10,056 bases of DNA from the NCBI GenBank assembly GCA_002733945.2, contig NVXO02000003.1, positions 211,112-221,167 of the forward strand, written 5' to 3'. Every line of letters starts with the position of its first letter. The first letter of the stretch is position 1. The notes beneath the pieces are model-generated. The model was not told the DNA's origin. It did no database searches and was given only the letters and a program-made list of their open reading frames with translations. Positions 1 to 6,674 of this stretch are shown here, piece after piece. The stretch comes from Sulfurimonas sp. (GTDB taxonomy: Bacteria; Campylobacterota; Campylobacteria; Campylobacterales; Sulfurimonadaceae). The translations under genes were made by a program, and so were the position numbers.

Positions 1-287
1 TGTGTAACGTTTGCCCATCTTGAAACATTTCCGGTCCCCATAAGTATAGCACCTATAAGTCCAAAAAACCAAAATGAAAGCTGCGATATATCTAAAGTAA
101 GCGCATCAAGAACAATAACACTTGTTATCATAAACGCACCAAGTAGTGTTGAAAAATGTCCCCACCTTTCAAGTTTAAGTAGGTGTTGGAAATCTTTTTC
201 GCCTACTTTAATAGTCTTTTTTATATTCTCTATATCAATTTGAAGTTGCTCTTGGTTTACATCTTTATAGTCTGTATATTGTGTCAA
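1..287 (-). CDS. Fatty acid desaturase-like membrane protein, N-terminal part (cut by window edge)
   Basis: The frame is open from position 287 to the window edge and gives 95 residues, so the C-terminal part is missing. The start is a TTG at 287-285, with AGGA seven bases upstream. An in-frame amber stop (TAG) lies just before it. The only upstream in-frame ATG overlaps the TATAAT box and could not be in the transcript. The first ~40 residues are charged (motif KLERWG near 38-43). Two hydrophobic segments follow, near residues 45-62 and 69-86, then GNVSRWANVT. The LERWG...hydrophobic...RW pattern resembles the N-terminus of a bacterial fatty acid desaturase-like family that modifies membrane lipids; the histidine boxes that would prove this would lie beyond the window. 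Transcribed divergently from ilvE. Existence of the gene is fairly sure; the family call is tentative. Confidence 0.6.
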   Translation of the reverse strand, partial: MTQYTDYKDVNQEQLQIDIENIKKTIKVGEKDFQHLLKLERWGHFSTLLGAFMITSVIVLDALTLDISQLSFWFFGLIGAILMGTGNVSRWANVT

Positions 288-318
288 TTCTATATCCTAA
301 ATGGTATTTAATTCTTGC

Positions 319-324
319 ATTATA
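319..324 (-). promoter_or_regulatory. -10 box (TATAAT) of the desaturase-like gene
   Basis: A perfect TATAAT reads on the minus strand here. Transcription would start about seven bases further on (near 312), leaving a leader of about 25 nt before the TTG start at 287. No clear -35 box is seen, which is usual for vegetative promoters in Campylobacterota. The box includes the first two bases of an upstream ATG, which argues against that ATG as a start codon. Confidence 0.5.
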
Positions 325-347
325 TACAAAAATACTTAGAGTTAATA

Positions 348-371
348 CTATCTAAATATCATTTTAGATAG
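348..371. repeat. Perfect 9-bp inverted repeat in the divergent ilvE promoter region
   Basis: CTATCTAAA (348-356) and TTTAGATAG (363-371) are exact reverse complements separated by six bases (TATCAT). The site is in the 116-bp gap between the divergent desaturase-like gene and ilvE, 33 bp before the ilvE start. It overlaps the only plausible ilvE -10 sequence I can find (TAGAAT, 369-374), a position that would suit an operator. It could also fold as an AT-rich hairpin in a leader transcript. No regulator can be named from the sequence. Confidence 0.45.
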
Positions 372-403
372 AATAAGCACAATAATAAAAGTATGGAGAA
401 TTT

Positions 404-1324
404 ATGGACGCTGCCAAATATATTTGGATGAATGGGGAGTATGTTGCTTGGGAAGATGCCAAGGTACATGTACTTTCACACACACTGCACTATGGAAATG
501 GTGTAATTGAAGGAACTAAAGCATATAAAACTGCAAAAGGTTATGCAATTTTTCGCCTAAATGAGCATACTACGAGACTTAAAGAGTCTGCAAAAATGAC
601 ACTTATCGATATTCCATATTCTGTAGAGGAAATGAACGCTGCACAAATTGAACTTGTCCGTAAGAATGAGTTTGTAGGAGATAATGTTTACATCAGACCT
701 TTCGCATTTTTAGGTTATGGCGTTATGGGTGTATATCATAAAGATGCTCCTGTTGAGACTGTCCTTTCTGCTTGGGAATGGGGTGCATATCTTGGTGAAG
801 ATGGCCTTAAAAATGGGATTAGACTTAAAATCGCTTCCATGACTAGACCTGCAAACACTTCAAACATGGGAAAAGCAAAAGCAACTGCAAATTATTTAAA
901 CTCTCAAATGGCAAAGTACGAAGCTATTGACTGTGGATATGATGAAGCACTGCTTTTAGATGACCAAGGGTATGTTGCTGAAGCGAGTGGAGCATGTTTC
1001 TTTATGGTAAAAAATGGAGAGTTAATTACTCCTCCAAATGACAACTCTTTAGCAAGTATCACACAAAAGATGGTCATTGAAATGGCAGAAGACTTTGGTA
1101 TCAAAGTAGTACGTCGTCGTATTACTCGAGAAGAAGTTTATGTAGCTGATGAAGCATTTTTAACTGGAACTGCAGCAGAGATAACACCTGTTGCAAATGT
1201 TGATGCAAGAATTATCGGTTGTGGAAGCCGTGGCGAGATGACTGAAAAAATTCAGTCAACTTATTTTGATATAGTTTTTGGTAGAAATGCTAAATACGAG
1301 CACTACTTAACTTATATAGATTAG
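404..1324 (+). CDS. ilvE: Branched-chain amino acid aminotransferase
   Basis: PLP-dependent class IV aminotransferase of 306 residues, normal for the family. It performs the last, reversible step of leucine, isoleucine and valine synthesis, moving an amino group between glutamate and the branched 2-oxo acids in the cytoplasm. Visible landmarks are HYGNGVIEG (29-37), the RLNEHTTRL segment (51-59), the PLP-binding lysine at K159 in AKATANYL (equivalent to K159 of E. coli IlvE), the GYVAEASG stretch with E193, and the GTAAEI phosphate-binding turn (255-260). The ATG at 404 has GGAG five bases upstream. It is the first gene of a five-gene run; the next gene starts within 13-37 nt. The inverted repeat at 348-371 is a candidate control site. 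Confidence 0.95.
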   Translation: MDAAKYIWMNGEYVAWEDAKVHVLSHTLHYGNGVIEGTKAYKTAKGYAIFRLNEHTTRLKESAKMTLIDIPYSVEEMNAAQIELVRKNEFVGDNVYIRPFAFLGYGVMGVYHKDAPVETVLSAWEWGAYLGEDGLKNGIRLKIASMTRPANTSNMGKAKATANYLNSQMAKYEAIDCGYDEALLLDDQGYVAEASGACFFMVKNGELITPPNDNSLASITQKMVIEMAEDFGIKVVRRRITREEVYVADEAFLTGTAAEITPVANVDARIIGCGSRGEMTEKIQSTYFDIVFGRNAKYEHYLTYID

Positions 1325-1361
1325 GAAGTAAATTAATATGAAAACAGAGGAGAATATTTTA

Positions 1362-2444
1362 ATGGCATCAGATATGAATGATTATTTTAACAAAAAAAAG
1401 AGTGAAGGTGGGGCTAAGAAGTCTACAGGTGGTTCTGGTGGTGGCGGTGGTCCAAAAGTACCTCAAATGCCAAAAATGCCAGACTTTGGTTCAAAATCTG
1501 GGATAGTTTACTTTCTTATAGCAGTTGTTGTAATGTTAGTTTTAGCAAAACCTTTTACTATTATCGAAGAGGGTCAACGTGGAATTTTAAGTACAAACGG
1601 TAAGTATCAAGACCAAGCACTTCTTCCAGGTTTACACTTTATTATGCCTATTATCCAAAAGGTATATACGGTTGATACAAAGGTTCGTATCATTAACTAT
1701 GCATCACGTTTAGAAACGAGTGCTCGTGAGTCAGGTATCGTAGCAAAACGTGCTATTACAGTTCTTGATAAGCGTTCACTTCCTGTTAGTATTGAGCTTA
1801 CTGTTCAGTATAGACTTAACTCTGAATTTGCAGCACAGACTATTTCTAACTGGGGATTTTCTTGGGAAGATAAGATTATCAATCCTGTTGTTCGTGATGT
1901 TGTTCGTAATGTTATCGGAAAGTATGATGCTGAAGCTCTTACTCAAATGAGAAATGATTTAGGTGCTGAGATAGAAGCGGGAATCCGTGAGAGTGTTGCC
2001 AACCTTAAAAATACTCCAGCGATACTTCAATCAGTGCAACTTCGTGATATTCTTTTACCTACTAAAGTAAAAGAGCAGATAGAAGCAGTTCAAATTGCAA
2101 AACAAGCTGTTCAAAAAGCAGAACAAGATGTTCAACGTGTAAAACAAGAAGCACTTAAACGTGCTGCAGAAGCTCGTGGTGTTGCACAACAAGCTCGTAT
2201 TGAAGCTCAAGGTAAAGCAGATGCGATTACGATTAATGCTAATGCAAAAGCAAAAGCAAATATTTTAATAAGTAAGTCTTTAACGACTAAACTTTTACAG
2301 TTAGAGCAGATGAAAGTTCAAGGTAAGTTTAATGATGCCTTGCGTGTAAACCGTGATGCTAAAATTTTCTTAACACCTGGTGGATCAACTCCAAACATCT
2401 GGGTAGATACAAAAAATGCAAGACAAAGAACTACGGCTAAGTAA
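1362..2444 (+). CDS. SPFH/band 7 (prohibitin-like) membrane protein
   Basis: 360 residues from the ATG at 1362. The N-terminus (MASDMNDYFNKKK) is followed by a Gly-rich and Pro-rich linker (about 20-45), one transmembrane segment (47-67), and an SPFH domain (about 70-240) that begins with IIEEGQRGIL and contains PGLHFIMP. A long Ala/Gln/Lys/Glu-rich coiled coil (about 235-300) and a C-terminal tail follow. SPFH proteins form large membrane-bound ring assemblies that organise membrane regions or guard membrane proteases. A homologue, C. jejuni Cj0268c, also follows ilvE and has been linked to host interaction (from memory). The frame extends to an ATG at 1338 (eight more residues, AGGAAG nine bases upstream). 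I prefer 1362 because AGGAG precedes it and homologues begin with a similar MxxDMNDYF. The stop shares one base with the hisIE start (TAATG). Confidence 0.9.
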   Translation: MASDMNDYFNKKKSEGGAKKSTGGSGGGGGPKVPQMPKMPDFGSKSGIVYFLIAVVVMLVLAKPFTIIEEGQRGILSTNGKYQDQALLPGLHFIMPIIQKVYTVDTKVRIINYASRLETSARESGIVAKRAITVLDKRSLPVSIELTVQYRLNSEFAAQTISNWGFSWEDKIINPVVRDVVRNVIGKYDAEALTQMRNDLGAEIEAGIRESVANLKNTPAILQSVQLRDILLPTKVKEQIEAVQIAKQAVQKAEQDVQRVKQEALKRAAEARGVAQQARIEAQGKADAITINANAKAKANILISKSLTTKLLQLEQMKVQGKFNDALRVNRDAKIFLTPGGSTPNIWVDTKNARQRTTAK

Positions 2445-3124
2445 TGATAAACGCAGTAGATAGAGTAGATTGGGAGAAGTCAAAACTTCTTCCTGTCATT
2501 GTTCAAGAAGCTTCAACAAATGAAATTTTAATGATGGCTTATATGAATAAAGAAGCATTAGAACTCTCACTTAGTACAAAAATTGCACACTACTTTTCTC
2601 GTTCAAAGCAACGTATCTGGAAAAAGGGGGAGAGTAGTGGACATATACAAACTATTCATTCTTTTAGTATAGACTGTGATAATGACACTCTTCTCATAAA
2701 AGTAACACAAGAGGGTGTAGCCTGTCATACTGGTCGAAAATCTTGTTTTTTCACAGAGTTAGAATCAGGTGAGACTAACTCAGAAGTTGAAGTAGATACA
2801 ACGGCGGCTTACGGTGTGATAGATACACTTTATCATACTATACAAGAGAGAAAACTTGCAGATCCTAAAACTTCTTGGACAGCAAAACTTATCTCCAAGG
2901 GTGAGAATACAATTTTGAAAAAAGTTGTAGAAGAGGCTGGTGAGTTTAGTTTTGCTTACAAAGATAATGATGAAGCTGAGATGATTTATGAGGCTGCTGA
3001 TTTAACATACCATATGCTTGTAGCACTTGCTGTTAAAAACATCTCCCCTGATAGAATTAAACAAGAGTTAGCTCGTAGATTTGATATGAGCGGTATAGCT
3101 GAGAAAAACGCAAGAGAGGACTAA
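2444..3124 (+). CDS. hisIE: Bifunctional phosphoribosyl-AMP cyclohydrolase / phosphoribosyl-ATP pyrophosphatase
   Basis: A 226-residue fusion catalysing steps two and three of histidine synthesis: the HisE half hydrolyses phosphoribosyl-ATP to phosphoribosyl-AMP, and the HisI half opens the adenine ring. HisI (about 10-110) shows MMAYMNKEAL, WKKGESSGH, the metal-binding aspartates in DCDND (D77, D79, D81) and the three zinc cysteines C78, C94 (GVACHTGR) and C101. HisE (about 125-215) shows the EEAGE metal motif (163-167) and EAADLTYH (183-190). Both active sites look complete. It overlaps the genes on both sides by one base (TAATG at 2442-2446 and 3122-3126), which suggests translational coupling. 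No other his gene is in the window, so it has been placed in an operon of unrelated function. Confidence 0.95.
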   Translation: MINAVDRVDWEKSKLLPVIVQEASTNEILMMAYMNKEALELSLSTKIAHYFSRSKQRIWKKGESSGHIQTIHSFSIDCDNDTLLIKVTQEGVACHTGRKSCFFTELESGETNSEVEVDTTAAYGVIDTLYHTIQERKLADPKTSWTAKLISKGENTILKKVVEEAGEFSFAYKDNDEAEMIYEAADLTYHMLVALAVKNISPDRIKQELARRFDMSGIAEKNARED

Positions 3125-3636
3125 TGAACAGTAAAATCACTCTTTTTATAGATGGACTTATTAAATGGGATTATCTATTATTTGGAAGTGTTTTTGTTCT
3201 TTTTGTTCTTTTTATAATACTGGGTATAGTTCTTAGAAAAAAGCTTATTTTAGCGGTACTATTTCTTTTACTTGGATTTTCTATCCTTCTTCTTGGCCCG
3301 ACTTTGGGTTACATGAAACTCCACGAAACTCTTTTTAAAAACTCAACACTGTTAGAAAGCCAAAAACGACTGCAATTTAGCGAAGCTGTAGTAGTAAAGG
3401 GAAGTGTGACAAATGAGTCAAACAGAGACTTTAAAGAGTGTAAAATTACAGCTAGTGCTTATGCCCTAAGCTCGAATAAACTCAAAAACTATCTTAAAAA
3501 ATTTAAACCATTTAAAAAAATGTCGATTATAGAAACGAATATAGCAAAGTCGGAGACTAGAGAGTTTAAGATTATTGTTGAACCATTTCGATATACTAAA
3601 GACTATAATATTTCACTTGGAGCAGATTGCAGATGA
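3124..3636 (+). CDS. DUF2393-type membrane protein, copy 1
   Basis: A 170-residue protein of unknown function. Two transmembrane segments (about 17-37 and 41-61) are joined by a short positive loop (RKK, 38-40). By the positive-inside rule the loop is cytoplasmic, so the ~105-residue C-terminal domain should be periplasmic. That domain contains KGSVTNES, a beta-rich pattern reminiscent of small extracytoplasmic beta-sandwich modules, and two cysteines (C106 and C169) that could form a disulfide. I assign it to the DUF2393 family of Campylobacterota from overall resemblance; no catalytic motif is visible. The start shares one base with the hisIE stop. The next gene overlaps its end by four bases and is a diverged relative. 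Confidence 0.75.
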   Translation: MNSKITLFIDGLIKWDYLLFGSVFVLFVLFIILGIVLRKKLILAVLFLLLGFSILLLGPTLGYMKLHETLFKNSTLLESQKRLQFSEAVVVKGSVTNESNRDFKECKITASAYALSSNKLKNYLKKFKPFKKMSIIETNIAKSETREFKIIVEPFRYTKDYNISLGADCR

Positions 3637-4178
3637 CACTTTTAAATTATTGGCACTATATCACTTTTGGTGTAATCTTTCTTATTTTTATAGGGGGTGT
3701 AATTAGTGCATTTAGACAGGATGAGGCAAAAATAAAAGTAGGTATGTTTATATCTACAAGTGTTATTTGCCTCTTTTTAGCAGGGTTTTCAGTTATAGTT
3801 GTAGATAAATACACTAAGGTAGTAAAACTTTATAAGCTAAAAAACAAGCGTCTACTTAGTACAGAACAAATTATTTATACGGGTATAGTGAGAAATGAAG
3901 GAAAACACAAAATTGGTGCTGTTACTTTTGAACTAAAGTTAGTAAATAGAGGTCATGTTACGGGAAATGTTAGGGGTGGAAATTTTTATAAGGCGAGTGG
4001 ATTCTTAGACTTTTTTACAAGTGGCTTTAACAAAGTAAATAAACCACAGTCCATTGTAAAAGAGTTTGTTGTTGCAACTAACTTAAAACCTGGGACTTCT
4101 AAAGCCTTTAGAGTTCACTTTAGATACCCACCATACTTTAGAAGTACAGCACAGTTCGCTAAAGTTTGGGGACACTAA
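3633..4178 (+). CDS. DUF2393-type membrane protein, copy 2
   Basis: A 181-residue protein of unknown function. Two transmembrane segments (about 9-27 and 36-57) flank a charged loop (RQDEAKIK, 28-35), followed by a C-terminal domain that is probably periplasmic. It lines up with the preceding protein: WHYITFG against WDYLLFG near the N-terminus, a KL...LL stretch after the second membrane segment, and GIVRNEG against GSVTNES at the same point. The two are therefore likely tandem paralogues. It lacks the cysteine pair of copy 1 and has a Gly/Phe-rich insertion (about 111-135). I prefer the ATG at 3633, which overlaps the previous stop (ATGA), over a TTG two codons earlier at 3627 that sits too close to GGAG at 3619-3622. 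Last gene of the operon. Confidence 0.75.
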   Translation: MTLLNYWHYITFGVIFLIFIGGVISAFRQDEAKIKVGMFISTSVICLFLAGFSVIVVDKYTKVVKLYKLKNKRLLSTEQIIYTGIVRNEGKHKIGAVTFELKLVNRGHVTGNVRGGNFYKASGFLDFFTSGFNKVNKPQSIVKEFVVATNLKPGTSKAFRVHFRYPPYFRSTAQFAKVWGH

Positions 4179-4184
4179 ACTTTT
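4161..4184. terminator. Possible weak bidirectional terminator hairpin
   Basis: AAAGTTT (4161-4167) and AAACTTT (4177-4183) are exact reverse complements around a nine-base loop, and a fourth T follows at 4184. The hairpin covers the meeting point of two convergent operons, whose stop codons are only four bases apart. The stem has a single G-C pair and no long T-run follows on either strand. I regard it only as the best available candidate. Confidence 0.2.
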
Positions 4185-5142
4185 AGTATTTAAGTCCAAC
4201 TTTTTTAAGTGCTTTATTAATATTTTTTACTTGAATATTTTTATTTCTACACCATTGTGGTGCTAGAAGTGAGTCATCATCTATTCCCGCAGTTATTCTT
4301 TGAACATGAACATTCGCTGGTTTCATCTCTATTGATTTTACTAAAACATCAAGATACTCTTCTTCACTAATTGGAGTGAACTCTCCACGGTTATATTCAT
4401 TTGCTAAAGCTGTGCGTTTAACAACATATAGAGGATGATACTTAACTGAGTCGATTCCCCACTCATATGCAGCACGTGACGTCTCAAGCATCATTTCTTG
4501 TGTCTCGTTCGTTAAGCCAAAGATTAAGTGTCCACAGACATTGATTCCGGCTTTTTTAGACTTGATAATCCACTCTTTAACATTTGCACTATCATGACCA
4601 CGGTTGATTTTTATCAATGTTTCATCATATACAGACTGGATACCAAACTCAAGCCATATTTCACTCTTTTTTGATAACTCTGCTAGATAGTCTAGAGTCT
4701 CTTGTGTGATACTGTCAGAACGAGTACCGATACTAAGTCCAACTACATTAGGAAATGAAAGTGCTTTTTCATACAGTGCTTTAAGTGTTTCAAAGGGAGC
4801 ATAAGTATTTGTAAAAGACTGGAAGTACACAAGGAACTTTTCTGCTCCATACTCTTTTGCTTGGCGTTTAGATATGGAAGAAAACTGCTGTTCTAGCTGT
4901 AGAAGTTGTTTATCTAAGTAAGGATTCTCTTTTGAGTCAAGGTTTAAATGAAAGCTTTTAAGCTCTTGAACTTCATCTGTACTTGCTGAAAAAGAGTCGT
5001 TTTCACAAAATGTACAACCACCCTTTGCAACTGTTCCATCTATGTTTGGACAAGTAAATCCAGAGATGTTAATACCAACTTTATAAACCTTAGCATCAAA
5101 TTTCTTTTTAAGATAACCACCGTATGTATATATTTGTGTCAT
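4183..5142 (-). CDS. Radical SAM protein, TIGR01212/YhcC family
   Basis: 319 residues. The cluster-binding motif is CPNIDGTVAKGGCTFC, with C31, C43 and C46 (CX11CX2C); this spacing is typical of TIGR01212/E. coli YhcC rather than the common CX3CX2C. Further family landmarks are GLSIGTRSDS (135-144), WLEFGIQS (163-170), the KYHPLYVVK stretch (234-242) and LLAPQWC (292-298). These enzymes cleave S-adenosylmethionine with a [4Fe-4S] cluster; I know no established substrate for the family. The frame extends to an ATG at 5169, inside purF, but the ATG at 5142 is the better start: it shares one base with the purF stop (TAATG), and the following MTQIYTYGGYLK matches where YhcC proteins begin. No good Shine-Dalgarno is seen, so translation probably depends on coupling to purF. 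Confidence 0.9.
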   Translation of the reverse strand: MTQIYTYGGYLKKKFDAKVYKVGINISGFTCPNIDGTVAKGGCTFCENDSFSASTDEVQELKSFHLNLDSKENPYLDKQLLQLEQQFSSISKRQAKEYGAEKFLVYFQSFTNTYAPFETLKALYEKALSFPNVVGLSIGTRSDSITQETLDYLAELSKKSEIWLEFGIQSVYDETLIKINRGHDSANVKEWIIKSKKAGINVCGHLIFGLTNETQEMMLETSRAAYEWGIDSVKYHPLYVVKRTALANEYNRGEFTPISEEEYLDVLVKSIEMKPANVHVQRITAGIDDDSLLAPQWCRNKNIQVKNINKALKKVGLKY

Positions 5143-6503
5143 TAAACTATGTATTTCCCAGTAAAACATGCAGTACAGTACTTCTCTTCGCTAACTGTAG
5201 AGTTTACGCTACGTAAAAGTGAATCTTCATCAAGGTAAGCAAGTGAATCAGCTTCTATATAGTCACAGATCTCTTGATTAGTCATATTTGAAGCGATAAG
5301 TTTATCTTTACTTGGCGTATCAACACCATAAAAACATGGATCCGTAGTTGGAGGAGATGAAACACGCATATGAACTTCACTCGCTCCTGCCTCTTTTAGC
5401 ATTCTAATGATACGACGTGAAGTTGTACCGCGAACGATAGAGTCATCAACAACGATAACACGCTTGCCTTTGATAACATCAATCATAGGAGAGAGTTTCA
5501 TCTTCACCTTTAAGTCACGCATCTCTTGTGTTGGTTCTATAAAAGTACGTCCGATATAGTGGTTTCTCATGATACCCATTTCATAAGGAATACCACTCTT
5601 TTGTGAGTAACCAATAGCTGCTGGAACACCACCATCTGGTACAGGTATGATTACATCAGCTTCAATTGGTTCAATCGCTGCTAATGCTTGCCCCATGTTT
5701 TTACGCATATGATATACAGACTGACCATATACAGTAGAGTCAGGACGAGCAAAATAAACATACTCGAAGATACAGTGTTTAGGTGTTGGCTCAAAAACCT
5801 TGATACTTTGTGGTGCTTTATCTTTTTCAAATATAAGAAGTTCACCGGGTTCAACATCACGAACAAGTGTTGCACCAACTAAATCAAACGCACAAGTCTC
5901 ACTTGCAACAATATAACCACCATTTGGAAGACGACCTAAACTTAGAGGACGAAAACCAAAACGGTCACGCATAGCAAACATTTTTGTTCTACTTAAAAAT
6001 ACTAAAGAAAAAGCACCTTCAATTCTCTGAACAGCATCAATAATTCTATCAACAAGTTTGTCTTTAGAACTTTTAGCGATTAGGTGAATAAGGTTTTCAG
6101 TATCCATAAATGTTTGAAAAATTGCACCTTTTTCAATGAGCTGATTTCTAACTTCTTCAGCATTTGTTAGGTTACCATTGTGAACAATAGCCATCTCGCC
6201 AAGGTCATAACGAGCAAAAACTGGTTGTGCATCGAGGATTGAATCATCCCCCGCAGTTGAGTAACGTGTATGACCTACGGCAGACGAACCACTAAGAGTT
6301 TCGAGTTTTTCTTCATTAAAAACTCTCATTACTAGACCACGGTCTTTAATCGTGTGAAGCTTTTTTCCATCAGATGAACTGATACCTGCAGCTTCTTGAC
6401 CACGGTGTTGTAAAGAGTGTAGAGAAAAGTAAGCTAACTTAGAAGCTTCTTCATGACCAAAAATCCCGACAACAGCACATTTTTCATTTATATCTTCGCG
6501 CAA
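5142..6503 (-). CDS. purF: Amidophosphoribosyltransferase
   Basis: 453 residues. It catalyses the first committed step of purine synthesis, converting PRPP and glutamine to phosphoribosylamine. The N-terminal class II glutaminase domain (about 9-235) starts with the catalytic cysteine C9 after an eight-residue propeptide (MREDINEK) and has LQHRGQEAAG (31-40) and VHNGNL (107-112). The phosphoribosyltransferase domain carries the PRPP loop VVDDSIVRGTTSRR (351-364). Cysteines C244, C390, C443 and C446 match the four [4Fe-4S] ligands of Bacillus subtilis PurF, so this is the iron-sulfur, propeptide-bearing type and may be oxygen sensitive. The protein ends seven residues after C446. The start is TTG at 6503-6501, with AAGGA six bases upstream and no in-frame ATG before residue 59. 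Confidence 0.95.
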   Translation of the reverse strand: MREDINEKCAVVGIFGHEEASKLAYFSLHSLQHRGQEAAGISSSDGKKLHTIKDRGLVMRVFNEEKLETLSGSSAVGHTRYSTAGDDSILDAQPVFARYDLGEMAIVHNGNLTNAEEVRNQLIEKGAIFQTFMDTENLIHLIAKSSKDKLVDRIIDAVQRIEGAFSLVFLSRTKMFAMRDRFGFRPLSLGRLPNGGYIVASETCAFDLVGATLVRDVEPGELLIFEKDKAPQSIKVFEPTPKHCIFEYVYFARPDSTVYGQSVYHMRKNMGQALAAIEPIEADVIIPVPDGGVPAAIGYSQKSGIPYEMGIMRNHYIGRTFIEPTQEMRDLKVKMKLSPMIDVIKGKRVIVVDDSIVRGTTSRRIIRMLKEAGASEVHMRVSSPPTTDPCFYGVDTPSKDKLIASNMTNQEICDYIEADSLAYLDEDSLLRSVNSTVSEEKYCTACFTGKYIV

Positions 6504-6541
6504 ATTATATCCTTGTAAGCTAATAGTAAATAATTAATGCA

Positions 6542-6547
6542 ATTATA
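6542..6547 (-). promoter_or_regulatory. -10 box (TATAAT) of purF
   Basis: A perfect TATAAT on the minus strand, preceded by an AT-rich tract. Transcription would start near 6535, giving a leader of about 30 nt that contains AAGGA (6510-6514) before the TTG at 6503. A second TATAAT lies between that Shine-Dalgarno and the start codon (6504-6509); it is too close to the gene to be the promoter. Confidence 0.5.
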
Positions 6548-6624
6548 CAAAGATTACCTATATATAAAATGAAAGCTTATTGGAACTATAAATTAACACA
6601 GTAAGGCTAAAGAAACTAATAGTG

Positions 6625-6640
6625 TGGAACTCTTTTTGCT
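6625..6640 (+). promoter_or_regulatory. Sigma-54-type (-24/-12) promoter of the J-domain gene
   Basis: The sequence TGGAACTCTTTTTGCT has GG at 6626-6627 and GC at 6638-6639, exactly 12 bases apart as RpoN promoters require. It differs from the general consensus TGGCAC-N5-TTGCW at one position in the -24 half. That variant, GGAAC with TTGCTT, is the form I remember for C. jejuni and Helicobacter flagellar sigma-54 promoters. Transcription would start near 6651, in front of AAAGG (6662-6666) and the ATG at 6675. No activator sites are evident upstream; in Helicobacter pylori the activator FlgR is reported not to need them. Confidence 0.65.
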
Positions 6641-6674
6641 TTAGATTATGAAAATAATCCAAAAGGTAGGACAT

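Noticed and set aside
1398..1500. Gly/Pro/Lys-rich stretch in the SPFH protein as a sign of frameshift or repeat expansion.
   Set aside because: The frame is continuous and such a linker before the membrane segment is usual for this group. No tandem unit repeats exactly.
5143..5169. Nine-residue N-terminal extension (MFYWEIHSL) of the radical SAM protein.
   Set aside because: It lies inside the end of purF. The TAATG coupling and the usual N-terminus of the family support the ATG at 5142.
5681..5882. Open frames of about 65 codons on both strands inside purF.
   Set aside because: They are out-of-frame shadows of a gene with complete catalytic motifs and have no plausible ribosome binding sites or domain features. 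Similar frames inside ilvE (904-1104), the SPFH gene (1750-1950), the J-domain gene (7114-7305, 7243-7458) and dinB (8466-8702, 8875-9181) were dropped for the same reason.
6580..6595. A second TTGGAAC that might begin another sigma-54 promoter.
   Set aside because: Twelve bases after its GG there is no GC (the sequence reads TTAA), so the -12 half is missing.
6648..6674. Upstream ATG adding nine residues to the J-domain protein.
   Set aside because: It lies before the start of transcription expected from the -24/-12 element, has no Shine-Dalgarno, and the ATG at 6675 has one.
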